64,000 nucleotides of DNA, taken from NCBI GenBank assembly GCA_039602395.1, contig JBCNJP010000009.1, forward strand, positions 3,198,051 through 3,262,050. The letters are read 5' to 3'. Below the pieces are notes generated by a model. That model made no database searches. It was not told where the DNA came from and worked only from the letters and a program-made list of their open reading frames with translations. Both the position numbers and the translations under genes were made by a program. The DNA comes from Deinandra increscens subsp. villosa. Taxonomy: Eukaryota; Streptophyta; Magnoliopsida; Asterales; Asteraceae. This document shows positions 30,875 to 41,338 of the stretch, one piece after another (within the stretch, counting starts at the first letter, position 1; every line of letters begins with the position of its first letter).

Positions 30875-31709
30875 TGTTTTGGTCAAAAACTGCCTAAGCA
30901 ATTAGTTGATCAAACTTTGTAAGTGAGGTAGAGTGTTTGATGTAAATAAAGATAGAAATGTAAATTTGGAGATTGACACGAGGATGTAACGAGGGAAAAT
31001 CCAGGAATCCTTGAGTATCCTCAAGGAGCCTAGCAAAAAACCTCGGGGGCCGGTTCAAAGTACCTGCCTCCTAAAACTTTTATATGATGAAAGTATTTGG
31101 TACAAGTGAAATGAGCTCGTATTCTAAGTGTTACAGAGAGTTTTGATAGCGAGTATCGTGTGTTGTGTGTGTTTTTTCAATGAATGACCTAGAGCTCGTT
31201 TAAATAGTCAAAAATGCATTAACTAACTAGGCTAAAAACTAGGGATTGAGTCTTCAAGTCTTTGTGAACGTTGGAGTCAGTTACAACACGTCCCATAAAG
31301 CCTTGACCGAGTCTTTAGCCATCATTTACACGTCCCTTAATACCTGCAATCAATTAAGACACGTGGACAATTGTAACGGTTAGTCGATAACTGTAGTTCA
31401 GGATCCTTTGAGCTTCTGGCGAGCATCCTGAAATAATATAACCAACTGTCCTATATTTTAGGGATTCTCCCAACTAAGCCAATATGAACGTTGTGGACCA
31501 CTTAGTCCACGTTCTATATCATTTGTCCGAGTCTTTAGGCTTGCCTACATGTTTCTTTGACCCTGCAATTAATAAGACACATGGGAAAAACAAACGGGTT
31601 AGTTGATAACTGTAATTCAGGATGCTCGAACCTGCCAGGATCCTGAACTTGCATAAGGATACCAAACCATTTGAGCTGCTGCCAGGATCCCGGATTATCA
31701 GCCCTAACA
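30875..31709 (-). repeat. Tat-B 5' LTR, also the 3' LTR of a truncated tandem copy
   Basis: 835-bp repeat nearly identical to 22681-23515. The minus-strand TATA-like box CTATTTAAAC lies at about 31199-31208. Sequence to its right is not host flank but the 3' internal part of another copy. Confidence 0.93.
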
Positions 31710-32093
31710 ATTGCCCCTGAATTTTAACAGTTGTCGACCAAGAAGACGGCTGTAAAAATTCAAACTCAACGTCATCTCTTGAAATAATTACGAAGGTGAC
31801 TCGTTAGCTCCTGATTTGATAGCAACACAACTTCTCATGTGATTTCCCCATAAATAACTCCAAGTTGCTGTCTTCCCCATACATCAGTCGGAACCCTGTC
31901 GATTGCTCTTTTTGTATTTCCTGCATATATATGACTTAGTAATATTTTGATCATCATGGTGTGTTATGTATATTTTTGGTTATTTTGAAAAATGTTTGAA
32001 TGAGGATCCTACAGAATGCTTAGTTTAAAAATTCCAAAGCCCATAAAACTTTATCAATATTAACAAACCATGATGTTAGCCAATACTTGGTTA
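31710..32093 (-). mobile_element. Truncated second Tat-B copy sharing the LTR
   Basis: 384 bases repeat 23516-23899: polypurine tract, TATA remnant, the same antisense-gene deletion junction. The match then stops abruptly at TTGGTTA. The arrangement LTR-internal-LTR-internal(partial) implies a tandem made by unequal LTR recombination and later truncated on the right. Confidence 0.85.
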
Positions 32094-32246
32094 TTTCTTA
32101 TTTTATGGGTGTATACTTAAGAAAGTTTCATTATTTCTTATATGTTTACTTTTAAACTTATGCTTAAAAATTATGATAATAATAGGAGTTATTAATTTAT
32201 AAATTTTTTAAGACAACCCATGTAATCCACGGGTTGGTATAACTAG
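32094..32246 (+). mobile_element. Helitron-like 3' end
   Basis: Ends in a near-perfect hairpin (AACCCATG at 32215-32222 with CACGGGTT at 32228-32235, one mismatch). CTAG at 32243-32246 follows and then T, the standard Helitron 3' layout (hairpin about 10 bases before CTRR, A|T insertion site). It may pair with the candidate 5' end at 22655, which would make Tat-B an insertion within a small Helitron. Confidence 0.5.
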
Positions 32247-32261
32247 TTATAATATAAACAT

Positions 32262-34372
32262 TTGTTGATATAACTACTTATAATATAAATATTTGTAAGT
32301 GTAGCAATTCTTACTATCCATTGGCCCACATGGCTGGCTACCTAATGTGGTTGTCACGTGGTAACTTAATATTTTATATTAATTTTTTCTTTTGTTTCTA
32401 ATCACACGTAACAAATTAGCACAAAAGTTGGTAATATAATGGGTACACTCGTGTAACATAACCTTTAGATCCTACACTCAATATTTTGAGCGTTTGGTTT
32501 CTAATTTTAATGTCTTACGCAGTCTTTTTGTATTTCCAACTTTTACGCTCTGTTATAGCAATGAAACTGTTTTTTCTACCCGCATTATCATGTGGTAACA
32601 CACTGGTAGCAAATCTAGGTTTGACTCACCCAGAAACACCATCAATGAAGAAACCCAGCTTGAAAAAAACCCTGTTGAGACATGTTTTAAACTTGAGACC
32701 TCAAGGATCCCAAACCCCTAACCATCATCCATTCATCCCTATGCCAGCCCCTTTTAAGAGAAACTTGCTAGCTTTTGTTAATTATCGTTATAATCAAAAT
32801 TCTTCGGATTCTTTTTCAAGATTACACAATATATGTGATAACAACCCAACCGCATGCTAGATTTGGCTGTTAGGTTGCATATCATGTTAAAGAGATTCGT
32901 TATAAAAAAACATTGCATGCTAATGTTGGATCCAGGCCAACCCAATGCTTATGACTAAAAATGAGAGCTTTAGGGCTCCCATTTTTTGGTCCAACAGAAC
33001 ATGTTATGAATAAATTATTTTATTTTAAATTGGTCTTTTTTTCCTTAGTTTTGGGCTAAAAGAAACTAGGCATGGAAGATGGATGGAGGAGCCATTAACT
33101 ACTCTATGAAAAATTGATTGATTTTGCTGTGATCATGTAGAATGCGCAATGGGAGAATCGCTTGTAGTTTGAGGACGAAACGTTGGGCAATGGAGGAGCT
33201 GCATAATCGCTTTGAGCTTTAGGAAATTTATCGAACTGTAAACAAACCGAACATTTAGTGAACCTTTTCTGAATTGTTCGATGAGAAGTTTGTTTATGGT
33301 CGTTAATTTAGTAAATGAATGGACATGAACAATGAGTTACATTCGATTAGTTAAATGAACGAATACGAACATATGTTGCATTCGTTTATTTACGTTTGAT
33401 AATATGTTCATTAATGGTTTATGTTATTTCATGTTCATTTGTTTATGTTCATTTATCAGATATATATTTTTTATATTTTTAAGTTTTAATTTATAATATC
33501 TTACCTTAACATTAAACAAACCTACTTATTATAACTTTTTTTTCTTCCTTTCTGGGTTCTGGCTTTGATGTTGCATATTATGTAAAAGAGATTCATTGTA
33601 TTATAAAAATCCATTAATGTAAAAAACACTAATATTGGATCCAGACCAGTCCAATGGGCTTACGGCTAAAATAAGGGCTTTAGGCCTCCCATTTTTTGGG
33701 CCAACAAAACATTTCTGAATATGCTAATTTATTTTAAATTGGCCTTTTTTTTCCCTTTCAGTTTTGGGCAAAAAGAAAGTAGGCATGGAAGATGGATGGA
33801 GGAGCCATTAAGTACTCTGAAAATTGGTTGATTTTCCAGTGATCGTGTAGAATGCGTAACAAGAGAATCGATTGTAAACGTCGGGCAATGGAGGAGCTAT
33901 AACTTCCGGTTTTGCGAAAGGTAATAGTAATCGGTAAATTAAAGATTGGGTTTGGGAATGTAGACGGAAACAGACAATATTATTTTGAAAAAAATGGCTA
34001 ACGTGTTGAAAACCTTAATGAATGTTTTGAACTAGATTTACTATCCATGTGTTGCCGCTGGGATAACGTGGGTAGACAAAACAGTTGTATTGCTATAACG
34101 TGATGTAAAGAAAAAGATTGCATAGCGACGTTAAAGTTAGAATCTAAACGCTCAAAGTATTGAGCCTAGGACATAATAGTTATGTACAATTGTACATATT
34201 ATACCACCAATTACTATGCTAAATTTATTACTCTTGGATAAAAAATATTATTAGACCGCCATATGACAACCAAGAAAGGCCGCCACATGGCCCAATGACA
34301 AGCAAATAATGTTGCTAACATCTTGTAAATGTTATAGCACATAATTACATAAATACTTATTTTTTGTTAAAA
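32262..34372. mobile_element. Non-autonomous DNA transposon with ~350-bp imperfect TIRs (Mutator-like/foldback type)
   Basis: The left arm (about 32262-32625) and the right arm (about 34026-34372) are inverted copies. For example CTCAATATTTTGAGCG at 32478 matches the complement of CGCTCAAAGTATTGAG near 34149. Shared blocks include GTTATAGCAAT, AGCAAATCTAG/AGTAAATCTAG and the ATTGG(G/C)CCA region near 32320/34300. Long TIRs and no transposase fit a Mutator-like or foldback element. Outer ends are uncertain by about 20 bases and I could not confirm a 9-11-bp target duplication. The 124-residue frame at 32486-32860 lies largely in the TIR and is not a gene. Confidence 0.7.
32874..33900. repeat. 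Internal direct duplication of ~330 bp within the long-TIR element
   Basis: 32874-33200 and 33570-33899 align along their length (GTTGCATAT..., CTCCCATTTTTTGG, GGCATGGAAGATGGATGGAG, GGGCAATGGAGGAGCT). They are separated by about 370 AT-rich bases with many GTTCATTTG-like words. Confidence 0.85.
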
Positions 34373-35924
34373 TAATGAAATTGCCCAATGCACAGTGCAC
34401 ATGACCAGAGTTGGCAGAAAAAAATAACGACCATTCATCAAAATGACGTAATTTGTTACAAAGAGATACATAAATGATTGATTATTACCGTGTTTTTTAA
34501 ACATAAAGCATGAAACCTACAAGTATGTATAAATGTAAAAAACATTTTCTGTAATTTGTCTTAAAAGAATTTATTTGTATTTTATAACTACTATAGGTCC
34601 GTTTGTGTTCGTAAACACATTGAATTACTTAATGCTACACGTGAACATGATTTCATGCTCGGTTATGTGTTCATGAATAGTTTAAGGACAAATTCAATAC
34701 TACACGAACGAACATGAATGAAACTTTGTCCGGTGGATTCGATACCTTTACGACCTTTATTTCTTATTCTTCTTTCAATGATTATTTAAACTTATAATTA
34801 AGGAGAAATTTGGTGAGCTGATGTGTATGAGGTGATATGACCATATGGCTTGGGGTGATCGGGTCGGATGCGTTGGCTGAAAAAGATCTGTGGGTTCCAT
34901 TTTAAGGCATATAACTGTATGGGTCAAGATGCCATACGACCATATAGCATGCCCAAAAGGCAAAAAATGTCAAATCTTGCCTCATTTCTTGCCAAGACGA
35001 AGTTCAGAGATCTCTATCGACGCTCTCACACCCGCAAGCCGTTCAAGTGAAGTTTTAGCCTTTTTTTTGAAGTTTAGAAGCTCATCAAGTGTCATGGTAA
35101 GCATCCTAGCTCATTTGGATACGTTTTGATGCATTTTATTCATGAAATTATGTGATTAATGAGTTTATGATATGATACAACCTTCCTTGGGGTGGTTTAA
35201 AGTGTTAAAGTCAGTTAAGATATCTTAGTTTGGATGCACATAGGGCTATAAGTATGATTGATCATCCATGCATGTTGATTAAATCCTAGTTTGGGTGTTT
35301 TTGGTTTGGAAAAAGATTTCTAACACCTAGATGATTACATGCAATAAGTGTTTTGGGAATTTGGGTTAATTTAGATCTTCATTAGTTAGTTAGTTATAGA
35401 AGCAAGAACATGCAAGAAAATGTTAGTATCACTGGTTTTAAGCATTATACTAGTTTTTAAGCATTGAATATCCATTTTTGGGAACTTTTGTGCATGTTAG
35501 CCAAATGGTCAGGTTCTAACTGTTTTAGGTGTTCTATAAACCTTATTTGGCCATCCATCTCAACTCGTAAGAAAGCTCATCTTGAAACTTAATTAAAGTT
35601 AAGTTTTGAATAAAATTAAGTTTATGTAAAAATGGGTCATACTTCTGTATGACACTAAGGAGTATATATACAACCATATCGTGAGGTTATTAAGTTGAGA
35701 ATACGAACTTATGTGTAATATGACCGTATCAGTAAGAGACAATACGACCATATGGTCAATTTAATATAATCTTGTATTTTGGATATTTTGGACATACGAA
35801 CATTTTAAACGAACTTTTGATGTGTCACTAATAATTCTTGGCCTGTAAGACTTGTGTTGGATAACATGAGGCTCCGTATTTACGGAGACCTGTTGATTTC
35901 TAGAAGAGCTTGGCAAGAAAAAGT
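34373..35924. other. AT-rich region, probably old LTR sequence
   Basis: No gene seen. Around 34830-34950 and 35640-35760 there are repeated CCATATGG/CATACGACC words, including the perfect palindrome GACCATATGGTC near 35748 and GTATGG...CCATAC near 34918. The region is probably a decayed retrotransposon LTR, but I cannot assign a family. Confidence 0.4.
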
Positions 35925-36142
35925 TAGATTGTGCATTGTTTTGTGACAGTCAGAGCATTAAACATCTTGCTTTCCATTTAAAGACGAATCACGTCTACCT
36001 TAGATATCACTTCATCAGAGGATTGATCAGTTACAATAGTCTAAAGCTAGAGAATAAGATCAAAGGAAAAAAATCTAGCGGATATGCCGACTAAGGTGGT
36101 AACCTTAGATACGTTGAAACTTGATACTTTACATAGCTTCAA
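35925..36142 (+). pseudogene. Ty1/copia pol C-terminus (RNase H end), frameshifted
   Basis: The plus strand encodes CDSQSIKHLAFHLKTNHVYL then RYHFIRGLI, the hallmark end of copia RNase H (CDSQSA.HLA.N..FH.RTKHI..RYHFIRE). After one frame change comes KNLADMPTKVVTLD, the copia 'NPADMLTK.V' motif, then a stop just before the polypurine tract and LTR. The upstream RT is not visible, so only the 3' end of a copia element survives. Confidence 0.85.
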
Positions 36143-36237
36143 CTGACCTTTGGGAATAACAATGAGAATGTTGTAGTAGCTAGGAGGAAGATAATACCGG
36201 ACTACATTTGAAGAGGGTTGGTAGTTTGTCGAAGCCA

Positions 36238-36250
36238 CTAAATGGGAGAT
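36238..36250 (+). other. Copia polypurine tract
   Basis: AAATGGGAGAT directly before TGTTTGGGAA, the classic copia PPT/LTR junction. Confidence 0.75.
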
Positions 36251-36516
36251 TGTTTGGGAATCTTCTGTGTGGCGGCTTCGACCCACGGGGAGGTGCCGAG
36301 CCAACCGCTTTTGTGTTCTATTCACCACCTATCAATATTATTTTCTACTTATATTTCTTTTATAAGTTCCTGAATAAAGAATACCCTAGTTGTTGTATCA
36401 TAGACGTAGGTCACATTAGACTGAACCACGTTAAAATCTCTGTCTCCAATAAACTTCTTCATCTTGTATTCTTGTGGTTATGGTGATCAGTTGGGTGTGC
36501 GTGTTTATAGCTAACA
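36251..36516 (+). repeat. Copia 3' LTR (266 bp)
   Basis: Runs from TGTTTGGGAA to TAGCTAACA with TG...CA ends, following the RNase H end and PPT. No second copy is in the window to confirm the boundaries. Confidence 0.65.
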
Positions 36517-36629
36517 ATTCATTGCAATCGTTGCAACCAACGATCGAACAACTAGTTGATCTAAACTCAATAACATTAAAAGATTATTAACGGGGCATCT
36601 CAAACCCTTAGAAGAGAGGATTAAAGGGT

Positions 36630-37201
36630 AAGAAATTCAGGTATAGAAAGAGAGCAAACGTTTGTTTGCAAGAAAAGTAATGATACATGTGACCCTCACC
36701 AGAATAGGGAGAATAATGGTCAGCCAGCTAGAAGTAAGCATTTATGATGGACTGTCTTGAAATTAATGAAGCAAAAATCCTACTAAACGAAAACAAAGTT
36801 CATTTCAAGGTGTATGCATAGGATTCACAAGATGGGTTAATGTGGTATTTGCATAATGCAACATCTAATTATATAACAGGCGAAAATATCACTTAAAAAA
36901 GATCAACTACAACATAGCCAGACTAGTAAACTTTGGTGATGGCTTGAAAGTAAGCATTAAGGGTAAAGGATCAATCGTGATTGAATGCAATAATGAAGAG
37001 CATCGAGTAAGAAATGACATCTACTATATACCCAATCTAGAAAGCAATATCTTTAAGTCTAGACTAATTGAGTTCGATAGAATGCAAAGTATAGATGGAA
37101 AGAGACCAACTTTCTCTATATCAAGAACACGAAACCAGTATGCCTTCTTAGCTCAATCAATGACCAATCGTGGGCTTGACATGCGAGACTCGGTCATCTA
37201 A
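36630..37201 (+). pseudogene. Copia gag/protease region fragment
   Basis: The plus-strand segments WYLHNATSNYITG and VNFGDGLKVSIKGKGSIVIE, then IYYIPNLESNIF, match the copia protease and pre-integrase stretch (W.LDSGAS.H.TG ... V.I.GKG.I ... V.YVP.L..NLLS). The catalytic Asp motif is altered (HNATSN) and stops interrupt the region. It sits after a 3' LTR with no primer binding site between, so it belongs to a different element from 35925-36516. Confidence 0.7.
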
Positions 37202-37381
37202 GTTTTAACAATAAATCTTATAAACACTTACAATCTGGTGCATGGAAGCCAAACATGATGATTGAGTATGTGAGGCTTGTATATGTCGGTTAGCGTGCTT
37301 TTTTAAGATTTAGTTGAGCTAGAAATCTCTATTGATTTCTAATCGATTATGATTGTCACATACTCTTTTATATGTTATAGT

Positions 37382-37774
37382 ATATATGTCAAAGACTTAT
37401 TTATTATGGGCCGAAGGCCAAGTCATTCGAGTCTTGGGTTTGTATATATTACAGGAGACCACACCGTTAGACTATCTAGTTTGGTCCGGTTGAATGTTAA
37501 CCCTTACCGTTAGCCACGTTAGCAGTTCAGGTAGTTAGAAGCAAAAATGTTAACGAGATCGTTAGTCCGGATCATAATTCCTAAAGGATGCAATGGTTTA
37601 GTGGTGTTAAATAGGGTAAACAATGTCATTTGTAGTTTGTCGATTGTTTTACGGTTAATCGGTTATCTCTTATACAATCTATGTTTGTTCCATTCTAAAT
37701 ACACACACAAAACTATCAATTCGTATTTGATCCTGATGAGAAACAAACAAATGATTAACGGTGGCATCAGAGCC
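37382..37774 (+). repeat. Probable copia 5' LTR end with primer binding site
   Basis: TGGCATCAGAGCC at 37762-37774 is one base from the initiator-Met primer site and is followed by ATAG, as in many copia elements. The preceding ~380 bases look like a short copia LTR but its start is unclear. Coding sequence does not follow; other repeats begin within 60 bases. Confidence 0.5.
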
Positions 37775-37819
37775 ATAGTACACGATGTGGATTCGAGAAA
37801 ATAGACTTAATGTAACCCC

Positions 37820-38060
37820 GATAAAATGTTGCATTAGGCCTAATACAACATTTTATCAAGGGCTGTATTAGGTGGGGTTGCATTAGACATAATGCAACAT
37901 TTTTTTTAGCTAATGCAATATATATATTTTTTTGTTGTTGTTGTAAAAAGTTGCATTTATTATATAAATGCATTTTTTTTGCATGCTAATGCAACCTTTT
38001 TATTCTGAAATGCAACTGATCTAACATTGAAATGCAACATTTGTATTAGCATGCAAAAAA
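37820..38060. repeat. Inverted array of GTTGCAT/ATGCAAC words
   Basis: About ten copies of ATGCAAC or its complement in both orientations occur within 240 bases. They include the near-palindrome TTGCATTAGGCCTAATACAA and the pair GCATGCTAAT...ATTAGCATGC. It can fold back on itself, and it lies just outside the CACTA end. Confidence 0.7.
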
Positions 38061-38077
38061 ATTTGAGCAATTGGATT

Positions 38078-39200
38078 CACTACAAAAAAATAAGGTCAAT
38101 AGTGGCGACAAATGTCGCCACTATTTGTCGCCACTATTGCTCGGGTTTGTCGCTACTATTGCCTTTAGCGGCGACTTGTCGCCGCTATTTCGTCGCCGCT
38201 ATTAGTCCGCCGTTATTGCTCGAGAATGCCGCCGCTATTTCCTTTCTGTCGCCACTATTGATAATGTCGCAACTATTGCCCCCTGTCGCCACTATTGGTC
38301 TGTATCCTACAAAACATATTTTTCTTCGTATTTTATACGTTTCCAGTTTTATAAATACACACACTAACAAAAATGCAGATTGACATCATAAATTCATACA
38401 ATATGCCATCGTTAATAAACATTATTCAAAATGTACATAAACCGTTATGGTCCGAAACAAGTTTAACAAGTTATAATAGCACAAACTAATAACTAGAACA
38501 TATATAGAACATAAAAACTAGTTACTTAAAGATGATGATATGCCATCAATCAATCATCATCGTTGTTTCCCTCGTCGTGGTTTCCCCCGTCGTCGTCGTT
38601 TGCTTGTCGTTGTGTTCCAAAATTCAAACCCGTTACTGTTAGAGTCGTTCTTGAAAATACGGGTTTTGAATCAAATTCTTAATTATGATCCTATAAAAAT
38701 ATAGAAACATTTGCATCAAATGGGTCATTTTGCAAACATACAAATACTATAATGTAAGTACATACTAACTTTATCAATACTAACTAACTTTAAATACCTA
38801 CTAACATTATCAAATACATATACGAACATACAAATTTCGGGTCAAACGGGTCATTTTACATACATATATCAAGATGCATACAATATTTGGGTAAAACGGG
38901 TCGAACTACCAACATGCCGCCACTAAAAGCGTCGCCGCTATTGATGCATTGCTTTTAACACGACGTTTTCCTTTAATGATTTTCTTAGATCTCGTTGCTC
39001 ATTTTGAGCAATTGGGGGATTTCTTCCTCAATGATTGTTTTGAACAAGAACCTTGTAAGTTATAATTGTTCTTGAACGAGTACACCATGTCTTGTTTTCC
39101 AATTCATCATCAGTATCATCCCCATGAGTCTCATTTTCATTGTTGGAAAATATCATATGATCCATTTCTTCGTACACATCATCTTATCATTTGTGAATAT
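38078..39200 (+). mobile_element. CACTA (En/Spm) transposon end with subterminal repeats, truncated
   Basis: CACTACAAAAAAATAAGG at 38078 is a CACTA terminus. It is followed to about 38310 by roughly ten TCGCC(A/G)CTATT repeats in both orientations, and two more near 38915-38940. Such subterminal arrays are where CACTA transposases bind. Acid-rich reverse-strand stretches near 38540-38600 and 39110 may be transposase-gene scraps. I find no matching GTAGTG end, so the right side is missing. Confidence 0.75.
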
Positions 39201-40772
39201 AACACCAATAATAGATAGCATTATAAAATATAACAATAATGAATTAGATATATCATTAAGGCTATCTATAGTCATGAAACTCCTGTGTTAGACGTTTTAC
39301 GACACGTGCCGTCCTAGTCAGCAAGGACTCCATGACTAAAAGTGGTGCAGTCATAACGCCCCTTATAACACCAATCTCATCATTACCTTTTATATAAAAA
39401 ATCATTTAATAAACTCAACCGATCAAAAACCAAAAAGCAAACAGGGGAGGCACGATTGAATCATGTTGTGGAGGTCATTTGGACCTGGACCCATAACACC
39501 CCGGGGGGGGGGGGGGGGGTTGCCTGGGCACTATGGGCGTTAAATTGGGGAGCTCACGCCCACTACGAGCGGTCATATAAGTACCTCAAGATCTCACAGT
39601 ATACTTTTCCCTTCTCATTATCATTCATACCATCTTTGCGCCATTAACATCTTAAAGCATATAAGGCTAAACTAATATAACATGTAGTTTTATATGTGAC
39701 TTAGTAATAGCTTGAGTGGAATTAGTCGATTCTAAATGCTCAAATGTACTTTGTGATTCACCACCATTTTGGAGTAGTGACAACTTCAAGTATACTCGCC
39801 CAAATATTCTTGATCATCCAACTGATGTGTTTGCATAGGAATCTCATTAAGATAATATATGGCATAAATCATTATGTTTTATTAATTAAGTTGTCAAAAT
39901 TTAGTTGAAAACTAATCTACTTTAAATTTTCAGCCCACTGGCAATTAATGAGGTTTGAAGTTCTTAATGACAAAATTATATGATATACCTTTAATTCTGG
40001 GCCATGGAACTAGACATGAAGATCATGAATTACATCATAAAAATAAGAATGGAACCTGTGGTTAGATAATTGGTGGTGTAAATAAGATATCATGTTGTGT
40101 ATCCATATAAAATAATAATATGATCTGCTAGCACTTACAAGAGTGTTTGAATTGTCACAAAAAAACAAGTAACTTTTATTTTTGTAATCCACTGAAGATT
40201 CAATAAATTTGAAACATCTTCCATAATGGCCATTCTCCTACAACAAATTGTGTTTTGCTTTGGTATAAACAACTGCCAAATTACAACTCTACAAACAAAA
40301 TACTTAAGTGAGATATTGCACTATTTATAGAAATGCAAACCTTTTCTAATGTTCTTTTTTCACTTTATTTTTTACAAGGAACTACATTATGGGCTTACCA
40401 TACCATTTTTACAACTTACAAAGAGGGTCAATAAATAATCTTAGTATCTCATTGAGGTGACTGTGTTGTGTGTAGATATAAGATAGTTCTTTTTTAATGT
40501 ATTTTGATGACTAGAATAAGTAGAATCATTTTAGATATTTATTCTAATACGATCTGAAGTTAGATACCTGATCTATTGTCAATTGTATCTTCTTTCTTCG
40601 GGACCTCTTATTTCGTTCATTTGGATCCTTCTTATACTAGTATCCTCCTATATTTTTTCTAATTGGTTTGATTTGCATACTCTCCATCCTTCTGATTATG
40701 CTTTGGTTAGGATTATCACACATGTTGTATAAAGAAAACCAAATTATTAAGCATAAAATCATCAAATGGCTC
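39201..40772. other. Intergenic, nothing assigned; contains a 17-G run
   Basis: AT-rich sequence without a supportable gene. 39250-39470 resembles MITE-like sequence (CATAACGCCCCTTATAACACC) but I cannot pair its ends. G17 occurs at 39503-39519. A 45-bp segment at 39776 (GACAACTTCAAGTATACTCG...) recurs at 48891. Confidence 0.5.
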
Positions 40773-41270
40773 TAAGGCAGGAGGGAATGGCGGAGAGTTA
40801 GCCGCCGGCGCCGGCGGCGTCGCCGGCGAACACCGCCGCCAGGCCAGCGGCGCCGCTAAAATCTTGGTTTCCAAACTAGTTTTCGCCGGAGAGGAAAAAG
40901 GAAGTGGGGCCCATTTTCTAGCCGTTGAACGGCTATGTGACCTTAAAAAAAAAAATTTAATTTTTAAACAATATATATACCCCCTTCAACCCCCATTTCA
41001 AAATACTCCTACAACTTCTCTTCATTCTAACTCAAATTCAACTTTCTTTCAAAATGGATCGGTTTCTATTCAACATACCTATTCCTCCTTCAACTTATCG
41101 ACATAATTAAAATAATATTTTTTTATAAAATAAATAAATTAATAAATATTTATTTAAATTTTCAATCATTATTATTTGAATATTAAACCATTTAAAATAA
41201 TAATATTTAATAGCCAACGGCTAGTTTTTCAAACTTAGATATTTTAGCCAACAGCTAGTTTCTAAAAGGT

Positions 41271-41278
41271 TATAAATA
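41271..41278 (+). promoter_or_regulatory. TATA box for the His/Pro-rich ORF
   Basis: TATAAATA lies 68 bases before the ATG at 41339, with a CA/CT-rich leader. The palindrome TAGCCAACGGCTA (41211-41223) and a near-copy (41245-41257) sit just upstream. Confidence 0.65.
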
Positions 41279-41338
41279 GAACTCAGATTCACACATCTAG
41301 TCTCATTTCACCACCATCAACCAACCTCTACCACCATC

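Larger units (their letters stand above)
22681..31709 (-). mobile_element. Tat-B: Tat-lineage Ty3/gypsy element with intact gag-pro and pol, lacking the antisense gene
   Basis: A 9.0-kb element with 835-bp LTRs at 22681-23515 and 30875-31709 that differ at about three positions. It has a primer binding site (30854-30871), a polypurine tract next to 23515, intact gag-pro (902 aa) and intact pol (1090 aa). Compared with Tat-A, the region after the left LTR has lost everything from the antisense 5' UTR to its downstream flank (junction near 23720). The right LTR is shared with a truncated tandem copy, so a target duplication cannot be checked (left flank ...ACTCAT). It is the most complete protein-coding element in the window. 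Confidence 0.93.

Noticed and set aside
32486..32860. 124-aa plus frame
   Set aside because: It overlaps the left terminal inverted repeat of the long-TIR element and resembles no protein.
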